Shown here: piece after piece, positions 9,662-18,375 of the stretch
Layout of the letters: every line of letters starts with the position of its first letter
How positions within the stretch are numbered: the first letter of the stretch is position 1
Assembly (NCBI GenBank): GCA_900660155.1
Contig: CABFPE010000057.1
Location: 409,289-434,318 of the forward strand
Reading direction: 5' to 3'
Length of the DNA: 25,030 nt
From: Hofstenia miamia
Taxonomy: Eukaryota > Xenacoelomorpha > Acoela > Hofsteniidae
Made by a program: the position numbers and the translations under genes
Notes under the pieces: model-generated
The model's database searches: none
The model's input: the letters and a program-made list of their open reading frames with translations, nothing else
Told to the model about the DNA's origin: nothing

Positions 9662-11999
9662 TTTAATTGATATGACTAGCATTCAAATAATATTATTAGG
9701 ATTATATTAGTATAGTACGCTATAGACAGCTTTATTTCCAATCCGACGGTTTTCTTTCCTAAAGGAAAAGGACTGAATTTGTGTATCCATCTGTCCACCC
9801 CCAATATGCCAATTTACATTAAATTATACAGCAATATGTCGGTTCCTTATCATTCATCTATACATTAAATTAACTATTAATATACATTGAAAAAAGATTT
9901 TGGTAAGAATAATAATTTTGACTAGATTATAAAATAGTATTTGATTGAATATCATAATTTAAATAATTTTTTTTGTTTCATGTTGGAAATTCCTAAACTT
10001 TCGTTCGAAATACCGACTATGGATGGAAATAGGTTGGAAAGTCTGCAAACATAGCATATGATAAAGTAGTTTACTGAAAATGTAAAATTATTATGTGAAG
10101 AAACGTAATATGCCATTTATTGCGCATGCACAAGTACTAATGTTTTTATATAAAAGTCTAAGATTCTGAAAAGCACTAATATATCTGGATTCAAAGAAGT
10201 TATCAAACGTGCTTTTAAAAGCAATATGAAAACAATTTCTTACAAATATTTGTGTGTTTATTATAAAATACATAACTAAAGAGTTTATAATTATATTCTA
10301 GACATTCATACAATGCTTTAGAACAAGAAGTTGAAATGCTTTATAAATTATTAAATCTTTTGTCACTTACATATACATATAAGTCAATTTTCAGAAAATT
10401 CTAAGCGATATTAATGAGATAATATTCATAGAGTTATTAAAGTTATCTTATTAAATAACTAGCTTGTTAAAAGTCATTTGCAATCAAGTCGTTGCATTTC
10501 TTAAACATTTTATCAAAGTAAACGTAAGAACAAAGAACAATCGACAGAAATTCATGTTACTAAGAAACTTTTCGCAGATCAGGTGGTTGTCCTTTGTTAA
10601 CTGCTACTATGTGATGTTAATGCGCTTCCCTACAGAAAATAGCGTTAAATCTTTGTGGTTATCACTAATTTAATATTTATATGCTAAATTTCTTTGCGTA
10701 TGTCGATTGACGCATTACATTGCAGAAATTGCTTAATTAAAAATGAATTCCCTTGTGGAATATACCATAATCTTCGCTTCAATTTTATAACTTAATTACA
10801 ATAATACATGTATATAATTTTGTAAATGAATTTTGTATTTTGAGAAAAAAATCTCAATAATATTCACTGGAAATCAAAAAATAGCTTAATTCTTAAATTA
10901 ATTGTTATAATATTTTGAGTTTGGCTCTGACAACCGAGGGTCAAATTGTTAAAAGTTCATAGTTAACATCGGATTCGATTTTGAAAAAAAATAGAATTTC
11001 TTCAACACATCAAATTCCGTTAATATATGTGTTGACAAATACTTATATATAAACATATATTTCGAATATTTTTAAATCTGGCTGAATATAATTCTGATTT
11101 GGATTGGATCGGATTTCATAATTTCAAGGACATTTGGGAATCACATGGACATATTTTGATATGATTCCAATAAGCCAAAGGTGATTCACTTTATATCGCT
11201 TAGAAAGCCTGGGATTGTAGATTAAATTATACCCTTTACTGATGCTTCGCAAAACAGTTTAAAAAAAGAGGACATTGATCCTTCTACCCTAACATTCAAT
11301 ATAACTGAAATATCCATTTATTATTGAATATATCTTAATGCATTGATGGCCTACTAAGTAGGCTAAGTATAACAGACTATGGTGTAATACAAATAATATT
11401 TGTTTCTGGTTTAAACTACACATAAAAACATATGAGGACGACTATTTGAATTGACCCATGAAAAAAGTTAATGTTCGCCTGTTAGTAAAATATCCTAGAA
11501 AGCCAATGATTTGTTCTTTAACAAAATTCAAGTATTTAGGTCTAAGCATGAATAAAAGACATTCCACTGGTACAACAATATGTATCTTATCTACGAGAAA
11601 TATTAATGGTACCGCACAGTACCACTACTTAATGAAGATCAATTTGATAAATTTATTGGCCGCTTCAATAGCTGTGTTAATATTATTATTATGACTAAAC
11701 GGTTTGGTGACCCAATTTTTGAAACGCAAAGCTTCAATGGGTGTGATTTTCAAGTACAATTAGTACAATATCAATTAAAAACCTTAGTTAACTAATATTT
11801 TTACAGCACATTTTTTGTGTTATAGGTTTGAATTATGATATGCTGACAACATTAATTTTATATTTTCAATATCGAAATCACAAGAAAAAAGCGTATGGTT
11901 TTCCAAGAAAGCTAACAAACTAATATTTCAAAAAAAACATTTCTGAATTCTTTGAATGGATTTAGTAAATATGCAAGTAATCATATGTATCAGACTTGT
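9662..11999. other. Unassigned AT-rich DNA
   Basis: No gene is recognisable. The plus-strand frame at 11458-11694 (78 codons) contains LTKFKYLGLSMNKRH, faintly like the FKYLG segment after the reverse-transcriptase core of LINEs, but nothing on either side supports it. The frames at 10091-10273 and 10464-10673 have no recognised motif. Confidence 0.55.
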
Positions 12000-12060
12000 T
12001 AGCAAGCCGAAATTTCTAAGCTCGGCTCGACTTGGCAAATAAAATTTTTAAATTAAGGCT
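12000..12060. repeat. CTCGGCTCG-type repeat patch, possible hAT end
   Basis: AAGCTCGGCTCGACTTGGC, with AGCAAGCCGAA before it and GCTTGTTTCAGCTCG after it, forms a locally GC-rich run of GCTCG-like units in AT-rich DNA. Such units are typical of subterminal regions of some hAT elements. A second GC-rich bit (ACGCGGGATTTGGGCTCG, about 12239-12256) lies 200 bp on. Neither boundary nor target-site duplication is visible. Confidence 0.25.
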
Positions 12061-12800
12061 TGTTTCAGCTCGATATTTTAAAAAAAATTGCGCTCTCAGA
12101 ATTTTTTACATAGCCCTTCCTATTATTTAAGAAACAATTCTGAAATATGATCATTGGAAAAGCATTTTGAATGAAAAAATTAGAAAAATCTACATGATCA
12201 AATTCCCAAGTAGTACTATAAATTCGCTTTGCTTAAAAACGCGGGATTTGGGCTCGTTGTATATCCAATACCCTGCTCAAAATATCTGATTACATGTGTG
12301 CATTAACTTATTAAAAATATTTAACATGAAATGGGCGCCTTCAATTCTTTTCCAATAATCTATACCTCAGAAAATGGTATATTGCTTCGACATCAATTCT
12401 TGAAATATAATAGTTTCTTAGTAACTGAATTTCATAAGTTGTTAAAGTAAACAAAGTGATACTTTGCTTTATATCCGTTTTTCATAGAATTTCGAAAATT
12501 AATTGGAGCATAAAGAGCTAATAATGTGAAAATGTTAAACAACGATAACAAATTCAATCGGATATTAACTTACACAAGTAAAAAACGAAACGAAAAGCAT
12601 AGCACTTTCAGTACATTCAGTTTTGCAATTTGTTTCCTTGATATCCAGATTTTTAAAATTTACTGTAATTTAATTTAAATGACGTCTATTTTACAGAAAT
12701 TATTTCTTGTCAAACAAGAGATAAATGGCTTTAATTAAGGTCACAATTCAAAAATATACGGAAATAAAAATTATTCAGATACAAAATGAAATTATACGTC
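12061..12800. other. Unassigned AT-rich DNA
   Basis: I see nothing recognisable apart from the short GC-rich bit near 12239-12256. Confidence 0.6.
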
Positions 12801-12806
12801 TATATA

Positions 12807-12874
<68 letters not shown>
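12801..12874. repeat. Long (TA)n microsatellite
   Basis: More than thirty TA dinucleotides with a single early interruption (TCTA). Confidence 0.97.
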
Positions 12875-12877
<3 letters not shown>

Positions 12878-13049
12878 TATATAGTTTAGCTAAAATTACT
12901 GTGGAATATTATAGAAACTGACTAGTCAGTCTACACCATATTTTAAAATATTGATAAAACTTACCAGAACTATTCCATTTACTGCCAGTATATTTATATT
13001 TTCATTCCGATTTGTGACTCGATACGAAGTCCTTCAAGCAATAAATAAA

Positions 13050-13350
13050 CCGGACCTTCTGAAATACCGGCATGGTGTATTAAAGTTTGCGCAAATTCAT
13101 TAGTAGTCCTTTATGCCAAATCATAAATCACTGCCTAAAACTAAATAACTTTCCATCAATTTTAAAACTAGCTAATGTTATTCCCATGTATAAGAGATGA
13201 CCCGTTAAGATGTTGAAATTACCTGCCTATTTCAATCATCTCGCCTTTTGCAAAAATCTTCGAAAAACTAAAATTTGCCAAATAAACACTTATCTCCATA
13301 TGCATAAAAAATATATTCTTTCGAATAAGTAATTTTTTACTTGTTTTACA
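13050..13350 (+). pseudogene. LINE-1-family reverse transcriptase fragment (N-terminal RT)
   Basis: Plus-strand relic of a CR1/Jockey-type non-LTR retrotransposon reverse transcriptase, the enzyme that copies element RNA into a nicked genomic target. Read across frameshifts, the region gives PLCQIINHCLKLNNFPS, then LKLANVIPMYKR (family pattern LK-A-V-P-YK-GD), then YLPISIISPFAKIFEKL (family pattern YRPISLL-FSKIFEKL), then HMHKKYILSN. These are the motifs before the catalytic YADD block, which is absent. At least three stops and one frameshift disable it. The copy runs up to the mariner-like insertion at 13353. Its last bases (13303-13326) closely match 17326-17349, tying it to the LINE copy at 17326-18375. 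The start is approximate. Confidence 0.75.
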
Positions 13351-13352
13351 TA

Positions 13353-13882
13353 CTTTCTCCGTTCCAAAATAAGAACGAATTTGATTCTTGAATTGGATTA
13401 TTGACTACACATTGTTAAGACGATAGATTGGATAAAAATAGATTTACGTACGTAGTGTTCTCAAGTCAAGTCGTTTTACCGCCATAAACAAATAGCAGCA
13501 TATTCAAGTGTCTTTGTACATTCACTCGCTGACGCTTTAATTTTTTTGAAATGGACACTGAGGAAGCTCAAGATATTGCTTAAAAGGATGTAAACCCAAT
13601 ACAACAAACGAAACTCGACAGGCTATTTTACTTTTTATGTCACAAAAATGGTCGTTTCGGAAAAGGAGCTACCGAGGAAAAAGAAAATTGTTCATAGTAT
13701 TTGCTGACACGTTGATGGAAGTGAAGGATATGGTGCAAGTGTTGTTTGTTATACTTGTACACCAGAAATTAGTTGCAAAAATCACTCGATAATGTTAATT
13801 TTGCATGCATTTATATATTCGCTCACTTATTTTGGAATTTTTTAAACAGTGGGATTGCTCACTTATTTTGGGGCGGAGGAAG
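13353..13882 (+). mobile_element. Stowaway-like mariner MITE flanked by TA
   Basis: The left end is CTTTCTCCGTTCCAAAATAA. The right end, read on the minus strand, is CTTCCTCCGCCCCAAAATAA. They match at 17 of the first 20 bases, and TA lies directly outside both (13351-13352 and 13883-13884), the target duplication of Tc1/mariner elements. The CTCCGT-CCAAAATAAG form is that of Stowaway-type MITEs related to plant-type mariner transposases. GCTCACTTATTTTGG occurs twice in direct orientation near the right end (13821-13835 and 13857-13871). The interior keeps a broken transposase N-terminus (13551-13700), so the element seems to be a deletion derivative of a longer autonomous one. It interrupts a LINE reverse transcriptase fragment and is therefore younger than that insertion. 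Confidence 0.88.
13551..13700 (+). pseudogene. Mariner transposase N-terminal DNA-binding remnant
   Basis: From ATG at 13551 the frame reads MDTEEAQDIA, stop, then TKLDRLFYFLCHKNGRFGKG followed by ATEEKEN and further stops. The KNGRF-KGAT block and its placement fit the N-terminal helix-turn-helix of Stowaway/Osmar-type mariner transposases (family pattern L-xx-S-NGKL-xG, then an A/T-rich VA-F-VS segment, then RIW). An RIW tripeptide follows in the same frame after two more stops. No DDE catalytic residues are present in the 530-bp element. It is clearly non-functional, and its identity rests on my reading of one short block plus the matching terminal repeats. Confidence 0.5.
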
Positions 13883-14413
13883 TATAAAATTATATGACGG
13901 TCTATGATATTTTACAAAATAGAATATTTAAGGATCACAAATTTAAAATTGTTTTTTTAAAAGAACGAAAATCAATACATATAAAATTAAAATTACAGTG
14001 ATTATTTTTTGGTGATCGATTCTGAAAAACTTGTACAATGTTTGAGATGCTGAGGATAACACTATTTAATGAGTTTGTGTTCCAGATGTCAGATTAGACA
14101 TGAATTGCTTGAACCCTAATCACCATATCTTGATAATAGAAATCGTATTTAGATCTCAAAAGGCACTTCTGGCAGAAGACATAAAAGACATCTTGGAGAA
14201 TACTTTGATAGCAATTGGTGACCATCATCCTAGAGCTTCCACTGATAGTGGTATGAAGGATATACCAGCTGCTGAACATTATTCTGCGTATTTAGTAAGC
14301 TTTCGGTTGTCTGAAACTTCCAGAGCATGAACAGCATTAGTACCCGCAAGAGAAACAATCGAAGGCTGCAGTGAACTAATTACAGTCACGTCTAGAGCGG
14401 CTGGTCGGCCAGA

Positions 14414-14443
14414 AGACCAGCATGGCAAAAATATGTCCCCAGG
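14414..14443. repeat. 30-bp duplicate, left flank of gap
   Basis: This 30-base stretch (AGACCAGCATGG to TCCCCAGG) is identical to 14709-14738 across the gap. Both encode the same PGDIFLPCWS peptide of LINE-2 on the minus strand. Confidence 0.95.
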
Positions 14444-14708
14444 NNNNNNNNNNNNNNNNNNNNNNNNNNNNNNNNNNNNNNNNNNNNNNNNNNNNNNNNN
14501 NNNNNNNNNNNNNNNNNNNNNNNNNNNNNNNNNNNNNNNNNNNNNNNNNNNNNNNNNNNNNNNNNNNNNNNNNNNNNNNNNNNNNNNNNNNNNNNNNNNN
14601 NNNNNNNNNNNNNNNNNNNNNNNNNNNNNNNNNNNNNNNNNNNNNNNNNNNNNNNNNNNNNNNNNNNNNNNNNNNNNNNNNNNNNNNNNNNNNNNNNNNN
14701 NNNNNNNN
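14444..14708. other. Assembly gap (265 N)
   Basis: An unbroken run of N. The flanks are the same 30 bp in the same orientation, ending at the left edge and starting at the right edge, the signature of two overlapping contig ends that were scaffolded without merging. The coding relic reads through if the two copies are counted once. The gap is therefore probably spurious; a real tandem duplication inside it cannot be excluded. All long frames crossing it are meaningless. Confidence 0.98.
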
Positions 14709-14738
14709 AGACCAGCATGGCAAAAATATGTCCCCAGG
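14709..14738. repeat. 30-bp duplicate, right flank of gap
   Basis: Exact copy of 14414-14443 abutting the right edge of the N run. Confidence 0.95.
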
Positions 14739-14988
14739 TCAAGCACGAGACTCAGTGAGGGGCTAGACTTTTCAAGCACATTTAGAAACAGTTGCAAAAA
14801 TACCGTACCTAACTCGATCATGTCGCGCAATTCTTTCAGCATCAACCGCGCATGACATAGGTATGATCACTGAATAAATCCAAAGGCTTAAAGCATTTTG
14901 CACAATTTTTGTCATCATCATCAATTAAGGGGATGCCAAGCCGATAACAAAGCAAAATTCGGAATTCAGCAGGAGCGAAGGAAAGTCC

Positions 14989-15261
14989 ACATTGATAATT
15001 ACTTGACTATAAGAAAAAAGAAGTTCATATGCCAATCATGACGATGCTTCATAATTCAGAAGATGCTTTGCATTAATACAATTTTGGGATATTTCAAATC
15101 AGCGGTCACATTACAGTAAACTGCAATTTCCGTTATATGCGCAAATTCGCATTCAACTTATAATTCGAGGAATTCTAAATTCAGGAAAGTGAAGTGTACA
15201 AAATATTTTCTTAAAAATTCATTTTTAAACTCAAAAATTGAACTATGGAATAACTTACAAA
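14989..15261 (+). mobile_element. LINE-1-family 3' coding fragment, inserted in LINE-2
   Basis: Aligns by eye along its full length to 17790-18060 with roughly nine in ten bases the same and two or three single-base indels. It corresponds to the C-terminal part of the LINE-1 reverse transcriptase ORF, ending in the motif (I/L)WNNLQ. It begins exactly where the minus-strand LINE-2 coding sequence stops (GLSF codons end at 14988). It is followed directly by a piece that belongs upstream of it in the intact element. Confidence 0.85.
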
Positions 15262-15367
15262 GATAGTCAATCAAACATTTTAAATTTTTCGGGCTAAAAA
15301 ATTACTCAAGTCAAATCCTTCAAATATCTTGGAGTAATAATCGATAATAAATTAAACGACTCAAATC
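15262..15367 (+). mobile_element. LINE-1-family internal fragment, order swapped
   Basis: Aligns to 17486-17591, also 106 bp there, with only a few differences. It encodes the ITQVKSFKYLGVIIDNKLND segment after the reverse-transcriptase core. In the copy at 17326-18375 this segment lies upstream of the one matching 14989-15261, so the two pieces are in reversed order here. The junction near 15258-15262 shares CAAA with both parent positions, suggesting microhomology joining or template switching. It ends at GACTCAAATC, where LINE-2 sequence resumes. Confidence 0.85.
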
Positions 15368-16470
15368 GCAGCCAACCAATCCCCACTTTCTGGTATGGAA
15401 CAAGAGAGAAGTTTTGCTTTATTGCGAGGAGACAAACTGCAGAATAAACAAGTATTCTGGTTAACTTGCTCTAAAAGTGAACAAATACACGTCTGTGTCT
15501 TTGGGTCCATGTGTAAAGGCATTTCAGACAACGCTAGTCGTTTGCTAGAAAGTTCTTGCAAACACTGATGTGGCAGAGAGTACATATACTCACCAATGAG
15601 AACAATCTGTTTACATAGTTCTTTATTGTCAACATATGACCCAAGAACGCAGCAGAAGCAATTGTTGATGCTAGTGGTAATCCTAGACCTCCTTTAGAAT
15701 TTGGCAACGATGCCTGTAGTCTTTGTGACAGAAACAGCTGCACTCGCTATACTTTCTAGAGATTGATGAACTGTTGAATCAAATTTTCTAAGTTCTGCTG
15801 TAACAGTTGCGGGATTAGAAGTTCTTAAACAAAAAGATATCTTAGGTAGTGAAGCACAGTTCCTCAACAAATGCAATTCTAACTGTGGGCCTTCAAGTAA
15901 TTTTATGTCATTCATAATTTCAATGGACTTTTAAACACGTTTCGAAAAAAACAAATTTTGGAGATTTGAAGATAAGAGCTCCAAGAGTGATAAGACCATC
16001 TTTTTATCTGTTGATTGTTTTGGGCAAAGCACTGAACTCGCAAAAGATTAGGCGACCATACTTCACATTTAGCTAAACTAATTTCCAAGCCTACTTTTTT
16101 CATAGCTAACACCACAAACTAAAATACTTTACACAAAGATGGGACGTCCCCAACCAGAGAACCATCATCTAAATACCATGCGTTGCATGCTAATTCAGGA
16201 AATTTATCTTTGATAACAGAAACGATCGGGTGAATAGCTAAAGCAAACAAAATGGGAGGCAAATGATCACCTTGTTGAACTCGGCAAGCTGAAAGCAAGG
16301 ATTTAGATCCAAATTTCAATCGAGAAGGTTGGGAGTAGCAAAAATAGACCTAAGGATATAACTGTGGAAAATGAAGTTTAATCTGAGAAAGTATTGCTGA
16401 ATGATTAAGACTGTTAAGAATGTATATGTTTATCACAAATGGCTCTGTGTCTACATTGCTTCCGATAAGA
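15368..16470 (-). pseudogene. LINE-2-family reverse transcriptase relic
   Basis: Minus-strand non-LTR reverse transcriptase, N- to C-terminus from high to low coordinates: LNSLNHSAILSQIKLHFPQL (motif A region), FGSKSLLSACRVQQGD (family pattern GVQQGDPLGPLLF; about 16266-16283), LPPILFALAIHPIV, WYLDDGSLVGD (catalytic Y-x-DD; YLDD at 16164-16175), SLAKCEVW, ITLGA, LRNCASLPKISFCLRTSNP, LPNSKGGLGLPLASTIASAA, SPRNKAKLLSC and PESGDWLAA. Breaks include a stop at 16119-16121, a frameshift near 15912-15990 and later frame changes. The catalytic aspartates survive but the gene is dead. It is cut at 15368 by the LINE-1 composite, and coding resumes at 14988 with few residues missing. It is a different family from LINE-1 and points the opposite way. 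Confidence 0.88.
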
Positions 16471-16504
16471 AAACACGAAGAATATTAGTTTGAAAAGCAG
16501 GAAA

Positions 16505-16738
16505 TTCCGGATCTTATTTGTTTAGAAAATGAGGTTGTTTTGGATATGTTCCCCATTTATTGACTGTTATTACAAAACTCCGAAGAAAATTACAATATCA
16601 GAAGCATCCGTAGAGAGAGCATTTTCTCTGCATTAGCTGATTCATACGCGGCTAAAAGCAAATCTGACGGAATAATCAATGGACAATCAGCTATTTATCC
16701 GGTATAATCTGAATGTTATTCTCGATGTTGCTGAGTGA
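16505..16738 (+). pseudogene. hAT transposase C-terminal dimerisation domain relic
   Basis: One plus-strand frame reads CYYKTPKKITISEASVERAF, then SLH, a TAG stop (16634-16636), LIHTRLKANLTE, a TAA stop (16673-16675), SMDNQLFIRYNLNVILDVAE and a terminal TGA at 16736. The SEASVERAFS and DNQLFIRYN blocks are the hallmark of the hAT C-terminal dimerisation domain (hATC), which holds transposase subunits together. The frame starts after a TAG at 16526, so nothing of the catalytic core was found upstream; LINE-2 occupies that space. The element is truncated at its 5' side. AACCGGAATT (16783-16792) and TTTCCGG/TTTTCGGTTTTGAC (16916-16955) downstream may be its 3' subterminal repeats. Confidence 0.85.
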
Positions 16739-16770
16739 GAAGTCGAAATTGCGAGAGAAGATATCGAGGG

Positions 16771-16955
16771 GTCAAAATCAGAACCGGAATTGTCCAAAAA
16801 CATGGAATCGAGTAAATCCGCTTTTAATGTTGTAAAGTGCCATTAAAAAATCTGTTTTATCTTTTTTAAAGATAATTTCAGTACATAAAACTGAAAATGA
16901 TAAAATTTCCGGTTTTGGCATACATTTTTTTTCAAATGACATTTTCGGTTTTGAC
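16771..16955. repeat. Imperfect inverted CCGG-type repeats downstream of hAT relic
   Basis: GTCAAAATCAGAACCGGAATT at 16771-16791 is partly reverse-complementary to TTTCCGGTTTTGGCA near 16916 and ATTTTCGGTTTTGAC at 16941-16955. The position just after the hATC stop fits subterminal repeats of the same element. No CAG-type terminus or target-site duplication was identified. The minus-strand frame 16778-16966 with its KPK-SF/KPEILSF repetition is a by-product of these repeats. Confidence 0.4.
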
Positions 16956-17325
16956 TTTTTCTCCAAGATAAGGACTATTACATTTGGGCGCTGGCGATTT
17001 AAGCACTAACCACGCCTATAATGTGTATGATTCTTGAATATATGATAGTTATCAGGTATCACAGCTCGAATATTCAAACAAAAATTTCGTCGAATTGGGC
17101 AATTTTGGTTCTGGATTTGAGCTCACGATATGATGTTAATGCCAATTGAAGACCCTGAATGATTGAATTCTGTATAACATAATGTTTTGTTGTTTTTAAA
17201 CAATGATCGAAATAAAGAATTCTGAAAACTTTAAGTTTTCTTATACATTTTATTAGCTGGCCGTATACAGCAAATAGTCAGAAAAAGCATTTTTTTCCGT
17301 ATACGACATTTTAACTATCCCTGTT
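16956..17325. other. Unassigned AT-rich DNA
   Basis: I see no gene. CCGTATAC occurs twice about 40 bp apart (near 17261 and 17298), without an obvious wider structure. Confidence 0.55.
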
Positions 17326-18375
17326 CATAAAAAATCTATTCTTTCAAATATTTATTTTATCAAATAGAAACATCAATGGATAAATTGAAAACAATCACTT
17401 TCAACTGCTAAAATATTTTGATATGCACCACTTAACTGTAAATCTCTTTAAAACAGAATTCTGTGTTATGTTTATTTTTCACAAAAATAGTCAATCACTC
17501 ATTTTAAATTTCTCGGGGTCAAAAATTACTCAAGTCAAATCCTTCAAATATCTTGGAGCAACAATCGATAATAAATTAAACGACTCAAATCACATACGCA
17601 TAGTATTATGCAAAATGGCTATGGGGATTAAAACTATTTCACATGTAGGCGATTTTGTAAATTCCACAATGAAATCAAACTTGGTTAACTCTCTAGTATT
17701 AAGTCATCATCGATAATGAAAAGTTTTATTTAATGATATAAACCATTCGTTAATAAATAAGATCGACTCACTAATTAAATTGGCAGCAAACATTGATAAT
17801 TACTCGACTATGAGCAAAAAAAGTTCATATTCTAATCATGACCATGCTTCATATTTCAGAAGATGCTTTTCATTAATACAATTTTGGGATACTTCAAATC
17901 AGCGGTCACATACAGTAAACTGCAATTCCCGTTATATGCGCAAATGCGCATTCAACTTATAATTCGAGGAATTCTAAATTCAGGAAAGTGAAGGATACAA
18001 AATATTTTCCTAAAAATTCATTTTTAAACTCAACAATTAAACTATGGAATAACTTGCAAATTGATATAAAACAAATAAAGAATCGCAGGAAATTTAAAAG
18101 TCAAATCAATTACTACCTCCAGAAGCAATATAACCCTAAAATTGGCTCTACGTCATGTAAAGGATTTGTTTTCAAAAAATATCATTAGTTAAAATAGTTA
18201 GCAATAAACTGGGTAAACTCGAAATTCTGTATTTATTCGTGTTTTTGTTGACTTTTATTGTTTTTTGTGCTTCCTGTTATTATTGACGCATTAAGTGTAG
18301 CATTAGTAGGTTTTGTTGAGGTGTTTAACTATGCCAATGAACTACACTTAGAAAGAAATTCTATTCTATTCTATG
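17326..18375 (+). pseudogene. LINE-1-family copy with 3' end and tail, internally deleted
   Basis: Starts with HKKSILS-like sequence matching 13303-13326, then jumps to the segment after the catalytic core: HHLTVNLFKTEFCVMF, SQSLILNFSGSKITQVKSF, KYLGATIDNKLNDSNHI, then the C-terminal region ending in NSFLNSTIKLWNNLQIDIK and a TAG at 18186-18188. The YADD block is missing, so an internal deletion joined the two parts. Stops at 17714-17716 and a frameshift around 17960 break the frame. The FKYLG-IDNKLN block and (I/L)WNNLP-type tail are typical of CR1/Jockey-group LINEs. A 3' UTR of about 170 bp ends in TTCTATTCTATTCTATG, the simple-repeat tail left by target-primed reverse transcription. Confidence 0.85.
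18359..18375 (+). repeat. (TTCTA)n 3' tail of LINE-1 copy
   Basis: Three TTCTA units immediately after the LINE 3' UTR, the usual position of the tandem tail of CR1-like elements. It marks the true 3' end of the family. Confidence 0.75.

Larger units (their letters stand above)
14000..14987 (-). pseudogene. LINE-2-family C-terminal half (Cys/His motif, endonuclease-like domain)
   Basis: Minus-strand relic continuing the element at 15368-16470. In protein order it reads GLSFAPAEF, CYRLGIPL, a Cys/His block (CAKCFKPLDLFSDH), DAERIARHDRVRYGIF, PGDIFLPCWSSGRPAALDVT, AAGISFIPLSVEALG, then LFNSVILSISNIVQVFQNR. The order reverse transcriptase, Cys/His motif, P-D-x(n)-D-V-T resembles the C-terminus of R2-like non-LTR elements, where a zinc knuckle precedes a restriction-like endonuclease that nicks the target. 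The endonuclease label is my inference from the PGD and ALDVT spacing. Several stops and frameshifts disable it. The N gap lies exactly in the PGDIFLPCWS block. The split from the upstream half is caused by the LINE-1 composite at 14989-15367. Confidence 0.7.

Noticed and set aside
10960..11130. GGATTCGATTTT / GGATTGGATCGGATTTC units as hAT subterminal repeats
   Set aside because: Units are few and divergent, with no terminal repeat or target duplication.
11458..11694. 78-codon ORF with FKYLGLSMNKRH
   Set aside because: The FKYLG resemblance to LINE proteins is too short, and no neighbouring reverse-transcriptase motif exists.
14100..14330. 76-codon plus-strand ORF (MNCLNPNHHILII...)
   Set aside because: The opposite strand carries recognisable LINE-2 C-terminal motifs (AAGISFIPLSVEALG) across the same bases, so this frame is a shadow.
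14279..14855. Long open frames on both strands spanning 14279-14855
   Set aside because: They exist only because the N run has no stop codons. Only the flanking minus-strand LINE-2 motifs are real.
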